A stretch of DNA of 60,101 nt from Phaeobacter sp. 11ANDIMAR09 (GCF_001294455.1 NZ_LIKT01000026.1:1-60101); one strand, 5' to 3'; shown: positions 26,110-35,416, numbered from the stretch's first letter. Notes: generated by a model from the letters alone, not told the origin. Numbers and translations are program-made.

Positions 26110-26615
26110 CCCGTACCCTGATTTTGACCCGCCACGCCAAATCCGCCTGGGACAGCAACTCCCCCAGCGATCATGCCCGCCCTTTGAACAAACGCGGACG
26201 CCGATCTGCCAAAGCCCTGGGAGAATGGCTGCGCCAACACAACCATATACCCGACCAAATCCTGTCTTCCTCCTCGCAGCGCACCCGCGAAACCCAGGCG
26301 CTGATGGGGTTTGAGGCCCCGGCCTCATTTAGCGAGCGGCTGTATCATGCCAGTTCCGAAATCCTTTTTCAGGCGCTGCGCGAAGCCGAGCACCAAAGTG
26401 TACTGCTGGTCACCCATAACCCGGGCATCGCCGCCTTTGCCCATGCCATCGTGGCCGCGCCACCAGATCATGTGCGCTTTGATGACTACCCGACGGGGGC
26501 CACCCTGGTTGTACAATTTGATATCGACAGCTGGAGTCAGCTGAGCTGGAGCTCAGGCCGGGCAGTGGATTTCATCGTCCCGCGGGAACTGCTGGGCGAA
26601 GAACTGCCCGCGTAA
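26106..26615 (+). CDS. histidine phosphatase family protein (SixA-like)
   Basis: 169 residues of the phosphoglycerate-mutase/histidine phosphatase superfamily. The N-terminal RHAKS (9-13) gives the catalytic His, followed by RPLNKRGRRSA and SSSQRTRETQ for the phosphate-binding arginines, and VTHNPG for the second His. The short form resembles SixA, which removes phosphate from phosphohistidine in some signalling proteins; a metabolic phosphatase is equally possible. The frame is open further upstream, but the real start (26106) overlaps the stop of the ferredoxin-like gene in ATGA, so the two are translationally coupled. Confidence 0.85.
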   Translation: MTRTLILTRHAKSAWDSNSPSDHARPLNKRGRRSAKALGEWLRQHNHIPDQILSSSSQRTRETQALMGFEAPASFSERLYHASSEILFQALREAEHQSVLLVTHNPGIAAFAHAIVAAPPDHVRFDDYPTGATLVVQFDIDSWSQLSWSSGRAVDFIVPRELLGEELPA

Positions 26616-26698
26616 CCCCGGTCTAGTCTAACCATCGCCTGATCAAACTCGTGCCCGACAAACGGCTCTGACGCCCGGGCCAAACCCCAGACATAAAA

Positions 26699-26727
26699 AC
26701 GGCCCCCCGAATTTTCGAGGGGCCGTT
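26699..26727. terminator. terminator of the bzt operon (bidirectional)
   Basis: The stem AACGGCCCC/GGGGCCGTT, with an inner CGAA/TTCG extension, lies between the convergent histidine phosphatase and bztD genes. On the minus strand it is followed by TTTTTATG, a clear U-run; on the plus strand only TTTG. Confidence 0.8.
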
Positions 26728-26753
26728 TGACGTCACGCAGCGAGGTTCTTGGA

Positions 26754-27521
26754 TCAGTGACCCAGGATCTGGCTCAGGAACAGCTGTGTCCGCTCGCTCT
26801 GCGGGTTGTTGAAGAACTCTTCTGGTTCGTTTTGTTCCACAATTTGGCCCGCATCCATAAAGATCACCCGGTTCGCAACCTGACGGGCAAAGCCCATTTC
26901 GTGGGTCACGCAGAGCATGGTCATGCCCTCTTCCGCCAACTCGATCATGGTGTCGAGCACTTCTTTGATCATCTCGGGGTCGAGCGCCGAGGTGGGTTCA
27001 TCAAACAGCATGATCCGTGGCATCATGCACAGCGAGCGGGCAATCGCCACACGCTGCTGCTGACCACCAGAAAGCTGGCCAGGGTACTTGTTGGCTTGAT
27101 CCGGGATTTTCACCTTTTCCAGGAAATGCATCGCCCGCTCTTCGGCCTCTTTCTTGGGTGTCTTGCGAACCCAGATCGGCGCCAGCGTACAGTTTTCCAG
27201 AATGGTCAGATGCGGGAAGAGGTTGAAGTGCTGGAAGCACATGCCGACCTCGGACCGGATCTTGTCGATGTTCTTCAGATCATTCGACAAGAGCGTGCCA
27301 TCGACTTCGATGCTGCCCTGCTGGTGTTCTTCCAGCGCGTTGATGCAGCGGATCAGGGTCGATTTACCCGAGCCCGAGGGGCCACAGATCACGATCCGCT
27401 CCCCCTGGTTTACGGTCAGGTTGATGTCGCGCAGCACGTGGAAAGACCCGTACCACTTGTTCATCTGGTTGATGGTGATTGCGATTTCATCAGAGACTTG
27501 CATTTGAGAAGTGTCAGCCAT
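26754..27521 (-). CDS. bztD: glutamate/aspartate-type ABC transporter ATP-binding protein
   Basis: 255 residues of the polar-amino-acid ABC ATPase family. Walker A is GPSGSGKST (47-55), the signature [14 protein letters not shown], Walker B IMLFDEP and the switch His in CVTHEMGFA are intact. It powers uptake by the two permeases encoded just upstream. The order SBP-permease-permease-ATPase and the two very large permeases match BztABCD/AapJQMP, which take up glutamate, glutamine, aspartate and asparagine. It starts 12 bases after bztC. Confidence 0.92.
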   Translation of the reverse strand: MADTSQMQVSDEIAITINQMNKWYGSFHVLRDINLTVNQGERIVICGPSGSGKSTLIRCINALEEHQQGSIEVDGTLLSNDLKNIDKIRSEVGMCFQHFNLFPHLTILENCTLAPIWVRKTPKKEAEERAMHFLEKVKIPDQANKYPGQLSGGQQQRVAIARSLCMMPRIMLFDEPTSALDPEMIKEVLDTMIELAEEGMTMLCVTHEMGFARQVANRVIFMDAGQIVEQNEPEEFFNNPQSERTQLFLSQILGH

Positions 27522-27533
27522 TGTCCGGCCTCC

Positions 27534-28832
27534 TTATCGGTGACCAGTGGCGAGGCGACGCTCGAGCCACTGAGAGTATTGAGAAATGCCGTAGCAAACG
27601 ACGAAGAACAAAGCGGCTGCAAAGCCCAGGAGCTCCCAGTAGACGCCGTTCCACTCGGTCGAGGCAAGAATAGGACCACGGATCATCCCAACCATGTCGA
27701 ACATCGAAATGACCGAGACCAGCGTGGTATCTTTGAACAGGCCAACGGCCACGTTCACGATACCCGGGATCGAGATCTTCAATGCCTGCGGCAGGATGAT
27801 CAGACGCATCGCCTGTGGATAATCCAGGCCTAGGCTATCCGCCGCCTCATACTGTCCCTTTGGCAGGGCCGCGAGACCACCCCGGATCACCTCGGCGATA
27901 TAGGCCGCCGAGAAGAGGGTGATCATGATGACCACGCGCAAGAACAGATCCACCGTTGCATCTGGCGGGAAGAAGTAGGACAGCATCACCGAGGCCACAA
28001 AGAGCAGCGTGATCAGCGGCACGCCGCGCACGAACTCGATAAAGACCACACAGATCCACTTGATCAGCGGCATCGAGGACTGACGCCCCAAAGCCAGCGC
28101 AATACCCAAGGGAACCGAGAGCGACACGCAGGTCACGCCCAGCATCATGTTGAGCATGAAGCCACCCAGATCACGGGACGGTACAGGTGACAGCATCGCG
28201 CTCTCAGAAGCACCTTCGGGGATCAGCATGCCGCCAACTTTCCAGACCACCAGGGCCGCGACGATGGCGCCAAAGAACCCGGCGGCAAAGCTGCCTTTAC
28301 CCAGGTTTTGGAACACAACAGCGGCCACTGCAAACCCAATCAGCGCCACGATTGGCACCATGATGGTTCCACCCCAGATCAGCCAGAAGGCCAAGAAGGG
28401 GTAAACAACGGTAAAGGCCAGCAGCTTGCGCGGCAAATCAAAGAACAGCACGGGCGCCATGGCGATCAGCAAGAGCACCAGAGCCAGATTGGGCCGCCAG
28501 TATTGGTCGGTGGGGTATTTGAAGCCATAAAGCAGCTGGTTCCAGCGTTCGGTGAGAACCGAGAAACAGGCGCCAGATTCCCCTTGCAAGATCTCGCGAC
28601 ATTCAGCCAGCGATGAGGTCGTCCAGATCCCATTCAGCATCCAAGGCAGGGTGTTGCTAAGCAGGGAATAGAGCAGAGCCAGAGCTGCAAGGGTCAAGAT
28701 GCTGTTAGGAATGCTCGAGAACAGGTTCTCGCGCACCCATTTATAGGCCCCAGTGTCCCGCGCGGGGGGCGGGGATTCAGGGATGACGCTTGTGGCGACA
28801 AAGGCAATAGAATTGTTTTGTTTATCGCTCAT
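27534..28832 (-). CDS. bztC: amino acid ABC transporter permease BztC
   Basis: 432 residues with about eight hydrophobic helices. The conserved permease loop AAYIAEVIRGGLAALPKGQYEAADSLGL (EAA motif) lies near residues 310-340. The long form, with extra N-terminal helices and a periplasmic insert, is characteristic of BztC/AapM rather than HisM-type permeases of ~230 residues. It forms the membrane channel with BztB. It starts three bases after bztB ends. Confidence 0.92.
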   Translation of the reverse strand: MSDKQNNSIAFVATSVIPESPPPARDTGAYKWVRENLFSSIPNSILTLAALALLYSLLSNTLPWMLNGIWTTSSLAECREILQGESGACFSVLTERWNQLLYGFKYPTDQYWRPNLALVLLLIAMAPVLFFDLPRKLLAFTVVYPFLAFWLIWGGTIMVPIVALIGFAVAAVVFQNLGKGSFAAGFFGAIVAALVVWKVGGMLIPEGASESAMLSPVPSRDLGGFMLNMMLGVTCVSLSVPLGIALALGRQSSMPLIKWICVVFIEFVRGVPLITLLFVASVMLSYFFPPDATVDLFLRVVIMITLFSAAYIAEVIRGGLAALPKGQYEAADSLGLDYPQAMRLIILPQALKISIPGIVNVAVGLFKDTTLVSVISMFDMVGMIRGPILASTEWNGVYWELLGFAAALFFVVCYGISQYSQWLERRLATGHR

Positions 28833-28835
28833 GGC

Positions 28836-30068
28836 TCAGCGCTCCTTCAGCTTAACGGAGGCGTTATAGACGTTCATCACCATCGAAATCAGCAGCGAGG
28901 CGGTCAGATAGAACAGCATCATCAAGAGCACGCATTCGATCGCGCGACCAGTCTGGTTCAGGGTCACCCCACCCAGGGTCGCAGTGATATCCGCATAGCC
29001 AACCGCAATCGCCAGCGAAGAGTTTTTGGTGATATTGAGGAAGTTCGAAATCAGCGGCGGGATAATCACCCGCAGAGCCTGTGGCAGAACCACCAGGTTC
29101 ATGATCCGGCCAGGGCGAAGCCCCAGAGCCGCCGCGGCCTCGGTCTGACCCTTGGAAATCGCTTGAATGCCTGCACGAACGTTTTCCGCGATAAAGGCAC
29201 CGGTGTAGATCGACAAAGCAAACCAAAGGGCGATCAGAGGACCACCAATTTTGATGCCGCCTTTGAAGTTAAAGCCTTTTAGCTCCGGAACTTCCCAGGT
29301 CAGGCCCATGATCAGCATCAACGCAACAACTGGAACGATCCAGACAGCCAGCGAGATCAGCAGAGTATTGGGACGAATACCGGTCTCTTCCTGCTTGCGC
29401 GTTGCATTGGCATTGACCTGGCGCATCACAAAGAAAGAGCCGACCAAAACCGCCAGAACGAGCAGCCAGTTCAAGGCAGTCGAGGCAAACAGCCCGCTGG
29501 TGAACACAGGCATCGGTGTGTAGACACCGCGGTTGGTAAAGGCGAAGAGATCAAACAGCATACTGGCCGAGGGGTCATCGCCGCGGAACTCGCGTGGGCC
29601 CGGCATAACGGCCGTCATGATGGTGAAAATGATGATGATCCAGATCAGCACCGGGATGTTGCGAAAGATCTCAACATAGACGGCCATCAGTTTGGAGACC
29701 AACCAGTTGTTCGACAAACGCAGAACACCGGCAACAACGCCAAAGATCGTCGCGGTGATACAGGCCAGGAAGGCGACCAGCAGGGTGTTGAGGATACCGA
29801 CAACTGCGGCCCGGGCATGGCTCGACTGGCTGTCATAATCGATCAATCGCTGGGCGATGTCATAGCCAGAGCGATCGCCCAGGAAATTATAGGAAATATT
29901 CAGGCCGGCGGCACGCAGGTTCTGAATGAGGTTGTTGCCCAGGTACCAAATGGCCAGCGCCAGCACCAGCGCGGCTATCGCCTGGAAGGTCAATGATCGA
30001 TAGCGGGTATCGTTGACCAACATGGAGAGCCGAAACTGCTCCTGCGGAGGGTCAGTGAGAGTTGACAT
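28836..30068 (-). CDS. bztB: amino acid ABC transporter permease BztB
   Basis: 410 residues, the second large permease of the system. The EAA loop reads FIAENVRAGIQAISKGQTEAAAALGL, with ~8 membrane helices and an extended N-terminal region. The start ATG 30068 follows a ~145-base gap after bztA that contains a perfect hairpin terminator, so the permease and ATPase genes are probably expressed below the binding protein. Confidence 0.92.
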   Translation of the reverse strand: MSTLTDPPQEQFRLSMLVNDTRYRSLTFQAIAALVLALAIWYLGNNLIQNLRAAGLNISYNFLGDRSGYDIAQRLIDYDSQSSHARAAVVGILNTLLVAFLACITATIFGVVAGVLRLSNNWLVSKLMAVYVEIFRNIPVLIWIIIIFTIMTAVMPGPREFRGDDPSASMLFDLFAFTNRGVYTPMPVFTSGLFASTALNWLLVLAVLVGSFFVMRQVNANATRKQEETGIRPNTLLISLAVWIVPVVALMLIMGLTWEVPELKGFNFKGGIKIGGPLIALWFALSIYTGAFIAENVRAGIQAISKGQTEAAAALGLRPGRIMNLVVLPQALRVIIPPLISNFLNITKNSSLAIAVGYADITATLGGVTLNQTGRAIECVLLMMLFYLTASLLISMVMNVYNASVKLKER

Positions 30069-30172
30069 ATAAAGAGATCCCCGTAGCTCACAGATCTATT
30101 CTTCGGCGGGGTTGGCTCCCTGCTCGTCGCGTCAGATCTAAAGCAAATTTTGTTGGATAGTATCAGAAGGAA

Positions 30173-30200
30173 AAAGGGCGCAGGATGTCCTGCGCCCTTT
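30173..30200 (-). terminator. intercistronic terminator between bztA and bztB
   Basis: A perfect 13-bp stem AAAGGGCGCAGGA/TCCTGCGCCCTTT (30173-30185, 30188-30200) with a tiny loop, 12 bases past the bztA stop. The minus-strand tail is TTCCTTC. It would cut most transcripts after bztA and stabilise its mRNA, a common way to make excess binding protein. Confidence 0.75.
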
Positions 30201-30212
30201 CCTAAATGGATC

Positions 30213-31229
30213 TTAGCGGAACGGAGGCGAGTACAGCAGGCCGCCTTTGGTCCACTGTGCGTTCAGGCCACGTGCCAGACCGATTGGAGTTGCTTCACCG
30301 ATATTGTCAGCAAAGACTTCGCCGTAGTTACCACCCGCGGCAATCGCGTTCTTGCCCCAGTCAGCCGAAAGACCAAGCATCTCACCCAGGGTACCTTCGG
30401 AGCCCAGGAGACGGTTGATTTCAGGGTTGGTGGTGCCAGCAGCCATCTCACCGATGTTGGCGGAGGTCACACCCAGCTCTTCAGCCGAGATCAGCGCGTT
30501 CAGAGTCCAGCGAACAACATCGCCCCAGGCATGGTCGCCGTGACGAACCAGCGGGCCGAGTGGCTCTTTGGAGATGATTTCTGGCAGCAGGGTGTGCGCG
30601 TCAGGCGATTCAAAAGTGGCGCGGGTCGCGGCCAGACCAGAAGCATCCGTGGTGTAAACGTCACAGGCGCCAGCCAGATACTGCTGCTGCGCTTCGGCGT
30701 TGGTCTCAATAGGTACAGGCTCATAAGAGATGTTGTTCGAACGGAAGAAGTCAGCCAGGTTCAGCTCGGTGGTGGTGCCGGTCTGGATGCAGACTGTCGC
30801 GCCGTCGAGTTCTTTGGCCGAGGAAACGCCCAGCTCTTTGGGAACCATAAAGCCCTGACCGTCGTAGTAGTTTACGCCGGTAAATTCGAACTTCAGGTCA
30901 ACATCGCGCGAGAAGGTCCAGGTGGTGTTCCGGGCCAGCATGTCGATTTCGCCGGACGCCAGCGCAGTGAAGCGGGTCTTGCCGGTTGTTGGCACGAATT
31001 CAACAGCGTTGGAATCGCCCAGTACGGCGGCTGCAACAGCGCGACATACGGCAACGTCAAAGCCTTCCCATTCGCCGCTAGCATTTGGAGCCGCAAAGCC
31101 CACCAGACCGGTGGTCACGCCGCAGTTCAGTTTGCCGCGGGCTTTCACGTCGTCCAGAGTGCCAGCAGCAGCTGCACCAGCCGACAGACCAGCAATGGTC
31201 AGCGCGCCCAAAATTACGGTATTTTTCAT
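30213..31229 (-). CDS. bztA: glutamate/aspartate-type ABC transporter substrate-binding protein
   Basis: 338 residues. The signal peptide (MKNTVILGALTIAGLSAGAAAA) exports it to the periplasm. The mature protein has the family-3 solute-binding pattern (LNCGVTTGLVGFAAPNASGEWEGFDVAVCRAVAAAVLG, broken here into two motifs CGVTTGLVGFA and GFDVAVCRA). It resembles AapJ/BztA, binding acidic amino acids and their amides. ATG 31229 has GGAAGAGG just upstream and starts the signal peptide; an upstream Met at 31253 was rejected. It is the first gene of bztABCD. Confidence 0.93.
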   Translation of the reverse strand: MKNTVILGALTIAGLSAGAAAAGTLDDVKARGKLNCGVTTGLVGFAAPNASGEWEGFDVAVCRAVAAAVLGDSNAVEFVPTTGKTRFTALASGEIDMLARNTTWTFSRDVDLKFEFTGVNYYDGQGFMVPKELGVSSAKELDGATVCIQTGTTTELNLADFFRSNNISYEPVPIETNAEAQQQYLAGACDVYTTDASGLAATRATFESPDAHTLLPEIISKEPLGPLVRHGDHAWGDVVRWTLNALISAEELGVTSANIGEMAAGTTNPEINRLLGSEGTLGEMLGLSADWGKNAIAAGGNYGEVFADNIGEATPIGLARGLNAQWTKGGLLYSPPFR

Positions 31230-31249
31230 GTTTACCTCTTCCTGATGTC

Positions 31250-31273
31250 CCACCTATTGCGGTGGTTTTTTTT
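31250..31273 (+). terminator. plus-strand terminator-like hairpin upstream of bztA
   Basis: CCACC (31250-31254) and GGTGG (31261-31265) are followed by eight Ts on the plus strand. It faces against bztA and no plus-strand gene ends here. It may stop an antisense transcript, or in the minus direction form a hairpin 20 bases before the bztA ribosome binding site. Confidence 0.4.
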
Positions 31274-31459
31274 GCCCAGCACGAGTGATGCCGGAAATGG
31301 TGTGAACCGGGGGAAACCCCAATTCGTACAGGGAGTTTGGGCGCATTCATCAACAAACGTCAAGTGTGTGATCATGAAATTCGATGTCCGAATAGTGAAC
31401 TCTTTACTATTCGATACAAAATTTCTTAACGGGAAGCCTGCCCGCAATTTGCTGTCTCG

Positions 31460-32164
31460 TCAGCAAATGTCGTAGAAACTTTTTGCGTGCAAAAACGCCG
31501 TTCGCTTCAGCTCAGCGGTTTGCTGCGCCTCATCGTCAACACCCCACTGTTCTTCCTGCCAAGTCTCGTCCAGACGCGAAATCTGCCAAATATCATCCGC
31601 TGTGCGCCAATTTTTGGCTGCTGCAAAGCCCAAAACCAGGGATCCGGACATCGAAACCAAGTCGTGAAAGGCTGCGAGTTGGAAGTTGTCCAGGTCATGA
31701 ACAGCCTGACGTAGCCTCGCCAAAACTGCCGGATCCTGCCCCGCATGAAGCAGCCCCTGGCGGGTTTCCAGAGCCGCGCCCAGAGCCTCTCTGGCCCAGT
31801 TCAGGGCAGGGTCCCATTGCTCGGTCTGACGCGCCACCAGCTCCTGTGGGCTGTCGGCGCGGTAACACAACAGGTCCGAATCGCCGTAATCGGCCAGCAT
31901 GTCTGCGACTTCAGCGTGCTGATTCGCGACCTTATCGATGGCTGCATTGGCAGAACGGGTATAGGGCATGGTCTCGGGGTTGATGCCCTCAACCTGTGCA
32001 TCCCACTCCGCGGCAATCGCCTCGGCCATGGCAAGACTCGGAAGCAGCAGCGCGACCTTTGCCGGAGTTTTCACCCCGCGCCCGTCCAGCTGCACCGTAA
32101 ATCCGCCCTCGACCTCAACCGCCGAGGCCTCTTTCCAGAACCGCTTTTGCTTCCACTCACTCAT
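31460..32164 (-). CDS. ATP12-family F1 ATPase assembly chaperone
   Basis: 234 residues of the ATP12 family. The opening KQKRFWKEASAVEVEGGFTVQLDGR and the SDLLCYRA, ALNWAREALG and DLVSMSGSLVLGFA segments are characteristic. In mitochondria ATP12 binds the alpha subunit of F1 during ATP synthase assembly; alphaproteobacterial homologues are presumed to act likewise. It is the last gene of a compact crcB-rlu-gph-ATP12 series, starting three bases after gph. Confidence 0.9.
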   Translation of the reverse strand: MSEWKQKRFWKEASAVEVEGGFTVQLDGRGVKTPAKVALLLPSLAMAEAIAAEWDAQVEGINPETMPYTRSANAAIDKVANQHAEVADMLADYGDSDLLCYRADSPQELVARQTEQWDPALNWAREALGAALETRQGLLHAGQDPAVLARLRQAVHDLDNFQLAAFHDLVSMSGSLVLGFAAAKNWRTADDIWQISRLDETWQEEQWGVDDEAQQTAELKRTAFLHAKSFYDIC

Positions 32165-32167
32165 GTC

Positions 32168-32836
32168 TCATGTCTTCCAGATCTGTTGCAACAGAGGGGG
32201 CAACTGGTCAAACCTGCTGACGATATGATCCGCCCCAAGGTCAGCCGCAGGGTGATAGCCCCAGTCAACCGCGATGGTGCGTACACCGGCCGCCCGCCCC
32301 ATATCAATGTCAAAGCTTGTATCCCCGATCATCACCGCATCGGCAGGCTCCACACCGGTTTCCTCCAGGGCCGTCAGCACCATCGAAGGATGCGGCTTGG
32401 AGGGGTGATGATCCGCCACTTGGCGCGTGACGAAACACTCAAGATTATGGGCGGCAATAAGAGCCTCCAGCCCACGTTGTGATTTACCGGTCGCCACCCC
32501 CAGCAGATATTCCGGCACGGCGTGCAGCTCTGCCAGAACCTCGGCGGCGCCAGGAAACAGCGGCGAATGCCCCGTCCCCTGGGCCAGACGTTTGTCCATA
32601 TAGGCTTGTTTGTAGCCCTCGACCAAATGCGCCCGCACTGCGACGGGCTGGTCAGGTGCCAGTTGATCCATCGCCAAAGGCAACGACAGCCCCACAATTG
32701 ACAGGATTTTGGCATGGGGCGGAACCGCCAGCCCCTGACCGGCAAACGCCCGTTCCATCGCCGAAGCAATGGCATTTTGGCTGTCCGCCAAAGTGCCATC
32801 CACATCAAACAGGATCAGACGCAGATCAGTGCTCAC
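32168..32836 (-). CDS. HAD-IA hydrolase, phosphoglycolate phosphatase-like
   Basis: 222 residues of the HAD superfamily. The nucleophile motif is LFDVDGTLADS near residue 9, the cap region spans ~18-90, motif II is VATGKSQRG, Lys lies in HPSKPHPSM and motif IV is MIGDTSFDID. Typical of Gph-like phosphatases that hydrolyse small phosphoesters such as 2-phosphoglycolate; the exact substrate is not certain. ATG 32836 overlaps the pseudouridine synthase stop by four bases. Confidence 0.85.
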   Translation of the reverse strand: MSTDLRLILFDVDGTLADSQNAIASAMERAFAGQGLAVPPHAKILSIVGLSLPLAMDQLAPDQPVAVRAHLVEGYKQAYMDKRLAQGTGHSPLFPGAAEVLAELHAVPEYLLGVATGKSQRGLEALIAAHNLECFVTRQVADHHPSKPHPSMVLTALEETGVEPADAVMIGDTSFDIDMGRAAGVRTIAVDWGYHPAADLGADHIVSRFDQLPPLLQQIWKT

Positions 32837-33879
32837 ATCAAGGCCTCAAAAGGATCATCGGCGGCCAGGTCTTCGGTCCAGCCAAAGGTGTCCCAGCTGT
32901 CCTTCATATGTGGCGGCAGCTCCGCCATCATCACGATGTCTTTTTTGGTTGTCGGGTGTTCAAACACCAAGCGGCGTGCATGCAGATGCAGCTTTTTGCT
33001 GATCACTCCGCCCAGCTGCGCCCCCCAGCCATCGCCCAGGTTTTCCTGGCCTGAACCACCGTATTTGCCATCGCCAATGATGGGGTGACCAATCTCGGCC
33101 ATATGGGCGCGCAGCTGGTGGGTGCGCCCGGTCACCGGCTCCATTGCCACCCAAGAGGCGCGCCCGGCGACCCGGTACAGCGTGGCGTAATAGGTATGCG
33201 CCCGCTTAGCTCCAGGAGTTCTGTCGATCTCATTTGGATGCACCGCGATCATTTTTTCGCCCTCTCCACTGGCGCCATGTCCGCCAGCTTTGACCAACCC
33301 CGCTTTGATCTCGCCCAGGTAGGGCGTGGGAACGCCTGCAACCAGCGCCCAGTAGATCTTGCGGGTGTTGCGATGGCGGAAGGCCGCCGTCAGCGATTTT
33401 GCCGCCAGCCGCGTGCGGGCCAGTACCAGTACGCCAGATGTGTCCTTGTCGAGGCGATGCACCAGCCGGGGCTTTTCCTCGGCGTCAAAGCGCAGCGCAT
33501 CGGCCAGACCATCCACATGTTTGGTGGTGCCGCTGCCGCCCTGCACCGCCAGACCCGCAGGTTTGTTCAGGACAATAACGTCGTCATCCTTGTAGATGAC
33601 ACAGCCCCGGATCATCTTGGCATCCGCCTCTGAAATCCGCGCAGCACGGGGGGCCGCTGGCTTCATATCCGACTCGGCCAGGGGTGGAACCCGCACAACC
33701 TGACCGGCAGCAACACGCGTATTGGCCTTGACCCTACCGCCATCCAGGCGCAGCTCGCCCTTGCGGCACATCTTTTCAATGCGGCCCTGGTTCACATGCG
33801 GGAACAAGCGACGCAGCCAGCGGTCAATCCGCTGGTCATCATCCGCCTCGGCTACGGTAATCATCTGTACGCCGCTCAT
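32833..33879 (-). CDS. RluC/RluD-family 23S rRNA pseudouridine synthase
   Basis: 348 residues. An N-terminal S4 RNA-binding domain (QRIDRWLRRLFPHVNQGRIEKMCRKG, split as RIDRWLRRLFP and GRIEKMCRKGEL) precedes the synthase domain. The active-site motif is HRLDKDTSGV (141-150) with catalytic Asp144, and RTHQLRAHM follows. It converts specific uridines of large-subunit rRNA to pseudouridine. The frame is open upstream to 34218 through crcB; ATG 33879 was chosen because it overlaps the crcB stop in ATGA and matches the family start. Confidence 0.9.
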   Translation of the reverse strand: MSGVQMITVAEADDDQRIDRWLRRLFPHVNQGRIEKMCRKGELRLDGGRVKANTRVAAGQVVRVPPLAESDMKPAAPRAARISEADAKMIRGCVIYKDDDVIVLNKPAGLAVQGGSGTTKHVDGLADALRFDAEEKPRLVHRLDKDTSGVLVLARTRLAAKSLTAAFRHRNTRKIYWALVAGVPTPYLGEIKAGLVKAGGHGASGEGEKMIAVHPNEIDRTPGAKRAHTYYATLYRVAGRASWVAMEPVTGRTHQLRAHMAEIGHPIIGDGKYGGSGQENLGDGWGAQLGGVISKKLHLHARRLVFEHPTTKKDIVMMAELPPHMKDSWDTFGWTEDLAADDPFEALM

Positions 33880-34259
33880 GCGAACACTCCTCTTGCGAGC
33901 CAAAGGCCCAAAAACAATCCGCCAACCGACAGGCCGACAGATAGAAACACATAGACCGCAGCCTGCCCAAAAGCACCGCGCTCGATCAGATTGGCGCTCT
34001 CCAGTGAAAAGGCCGAAAAGGTGGTAAAGCCCCCCAACAGCCCGGTCATCACCAGCGGGCTGAGATGTGTCAGCCCCTTTTGCGCCGCCGCCACCACAAA
34101 GACCCCCATCAGAAAGGAGCCGACCACGTTGACGGTTATGATCGCAAGCGGGAAGTCCTGGTGACCAAACAGGCGCAAAACCCCGACGCCCGTCAGGTAG
34201 CGAAGCGCTGCCCCGCAAGCGCCGCCAAGGGCGACCAGAGATACCGTTGAAATCATCAA
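33876..34259 (-). CDS. crcB: fluoride exporter CrcB (Fluc)
   Basis: 127 residues with four membrane helices. The signature GGFTTFSAFSLE and the first-helix GGACGAALRY with VNVVGSFLMG identify the Fluc channel family, which dimerises to expel fluoride. A Met at residue 2 is an alternative start. It heads the crcB-rlu-gph-ATP12 series. No fluoride riboswitch could be recognised in the short upstream region shared with the serine hydrolase gene. Confidence 0.92.
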   Translation of the reverse strand: MMISTVSLVALGGACGAALRYLTGVGVLRLFGHQDFPLAIITVNVVGSFLMGVFVVAAAQKGLTHLSPLVMTGLLGGFTTFSAFSLESANLIERGAFGQAAVYVFLSVGLSVGGLFLGLWLARGVFA

Positions 34260-34360
34260 GGGTCTGTGGCGCGGGTGAGCAAAGATGTCAAGTTTTCCCG
34301 TTGCAAGCCATGCAGTGCCGCCCTAGCTCTTATGCAAAGCGAACAACAGGAGCCTCCTAT

Positions 34361-35416
34361 ATGTCGATGTCCCTCAGATCCCTGGCAATGATTTGCGCTG
34401 TTTTTCTGCCCGCACAGGCCGCCTATGCCAATGAGGTAGAAGACCAGTTGCAGGCTGCTTTTGACAGTGGCGAATTGGCAGGGCTGCATGGTGTCTTGGT
34501 CCGTCGAGACGGGCAGACCTTGGCAGAGGCCTATTTCGAAGGCCAGGACCAACGTTGGGGCGATCCTCTGGGAGAGCGCCAGTTTGGGCCCGAAGAACTG
34601 CACGATCTGCGCTCCATCTCCAAAAGCATCGTCAGCCTTTTATATGGTATTGCCCTGGACAGAGACCTGGTGCCCCCACCCGAGGCCGGATTACTGGCGC
34701 AGTTCCCTGAATATGCCGATCTGGCTGACCCTCAGCGCAATGCGATCACGATCGAACACGTGCTGACCATGCAGATGGGTTTGGAGTGGAACGAACAGCT
34801 TCCCTATACCAACCCCAAAAACTCAGAAGTCGCTATGGAGCTGGCCGAGGACAAGCTGCGCTTTATCCTCTCCCGCCCAATCGTCGACACACCCGGCACC
34901 ACATGGTCCTATTCCGGGGGCTCCACTGCTTTGCTTGGCGCACTGATCAGCCGGGGTTCGGGTCAAACACTGGCAGAATTTGCCCAGGAGGCGCTGTTTC
35001 AACCGCTTGGCATCAACAAAAGCGACTGGGTGCTGGGGTTGGATGGCAAAACCCATGCGGCAGCTTCGGGACTGCGGCTAACCGCGCCGGATCTGGCGCG
35101 GATCGGCACCCTGCTGGCCAACAAAGGACAATATCAAGGCCAGCAGATCGTTTCCCAGGACTGGATCACGCGCAGTTTCAGCGCCCATGCCGCAGCCGGT
35201 GGATTGCGTTATGGTTATCAGTGGTGGCTGGCCCCCGTCGGCACCCCGCCGGTCTGGGCTGCGGGTTTTGGCAATGGCGGTCAGCGCCTAACCGTCGGGC
35301 AAAAGACCGGAACCGTAGTGGTCATCCAGGCCGGCAACTACAATCAGCCAGATGACTGGAAGCTCCCGGTCAAATTGATGGAAGAGTTCCTGATCCCCGG
35401 CCTGCCCCCGAAATAG
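34361..35416 (+). CDS. exported serine hydrolase, class C beta-lactamase-like
   Basis: 351 residues. A signal peptide (MSLRSLAMICAVFLPAQAAYA) directs export. The catalytic Ser85-x-x-Lys88 (SISK) and a YSG motif (WSYSGGST) mark the beta-lactamase/transpeptidase-like (class C, EstB) family; WAAGFGNGGQR may supply the third motif. Such proteins are esterases, D-aminopeptidases or cell-wall hydrolases more often than true beta-lactamases. ATG 34361 has AGGAG eight bases upstream; the frame extends to 34247 without family sequence. Confidence 0.82.
   Translation: MSMSLRSLAMICAVFLPAQAAYANEVEDQLQAAFDSGELAGLHGVLVRRDGQTLAEAYFEGQDQRWGDPLGERQFGPEELHDLRSISKSIVSLLYGIALDRDLVPPPEAGLLAQFPEYADLADPQRNAITIEHVLTMQMGLEWNEQLPYTNPKNSEVAMELAEDKLRFILSRPIVDTPGTTWSYSGGSTALLGALISRGSGQTLAEFAQEALFQPLGINKSDWVLGLDGKTHAAASGLRLTAPDLARIGTLLANKGQYQGQQIVSQDWITRSFSAHAAAGGLRYGYQWWLAPVGTPPVWAAGFGNGGQRLTVGQKTGTVVVIQAGNYNQPDDWKLPVKLMEEFLIPGLPPK

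Noticed and set aside
30150-31475. 441-codon plus-strand open frame over bztA
   Set aside because: Antisense shadow of a clear substrate-binding protein gene; no ribosome binding site or family pattern. The plus-strand terminator-like hairpin at 31250-31273 lies inside it, not at its end.
34260-34360. Possible fluoride riboswitch before crcB
   Set aside because: I could not find the conserved pseudoknot-forming pattern in this short region.
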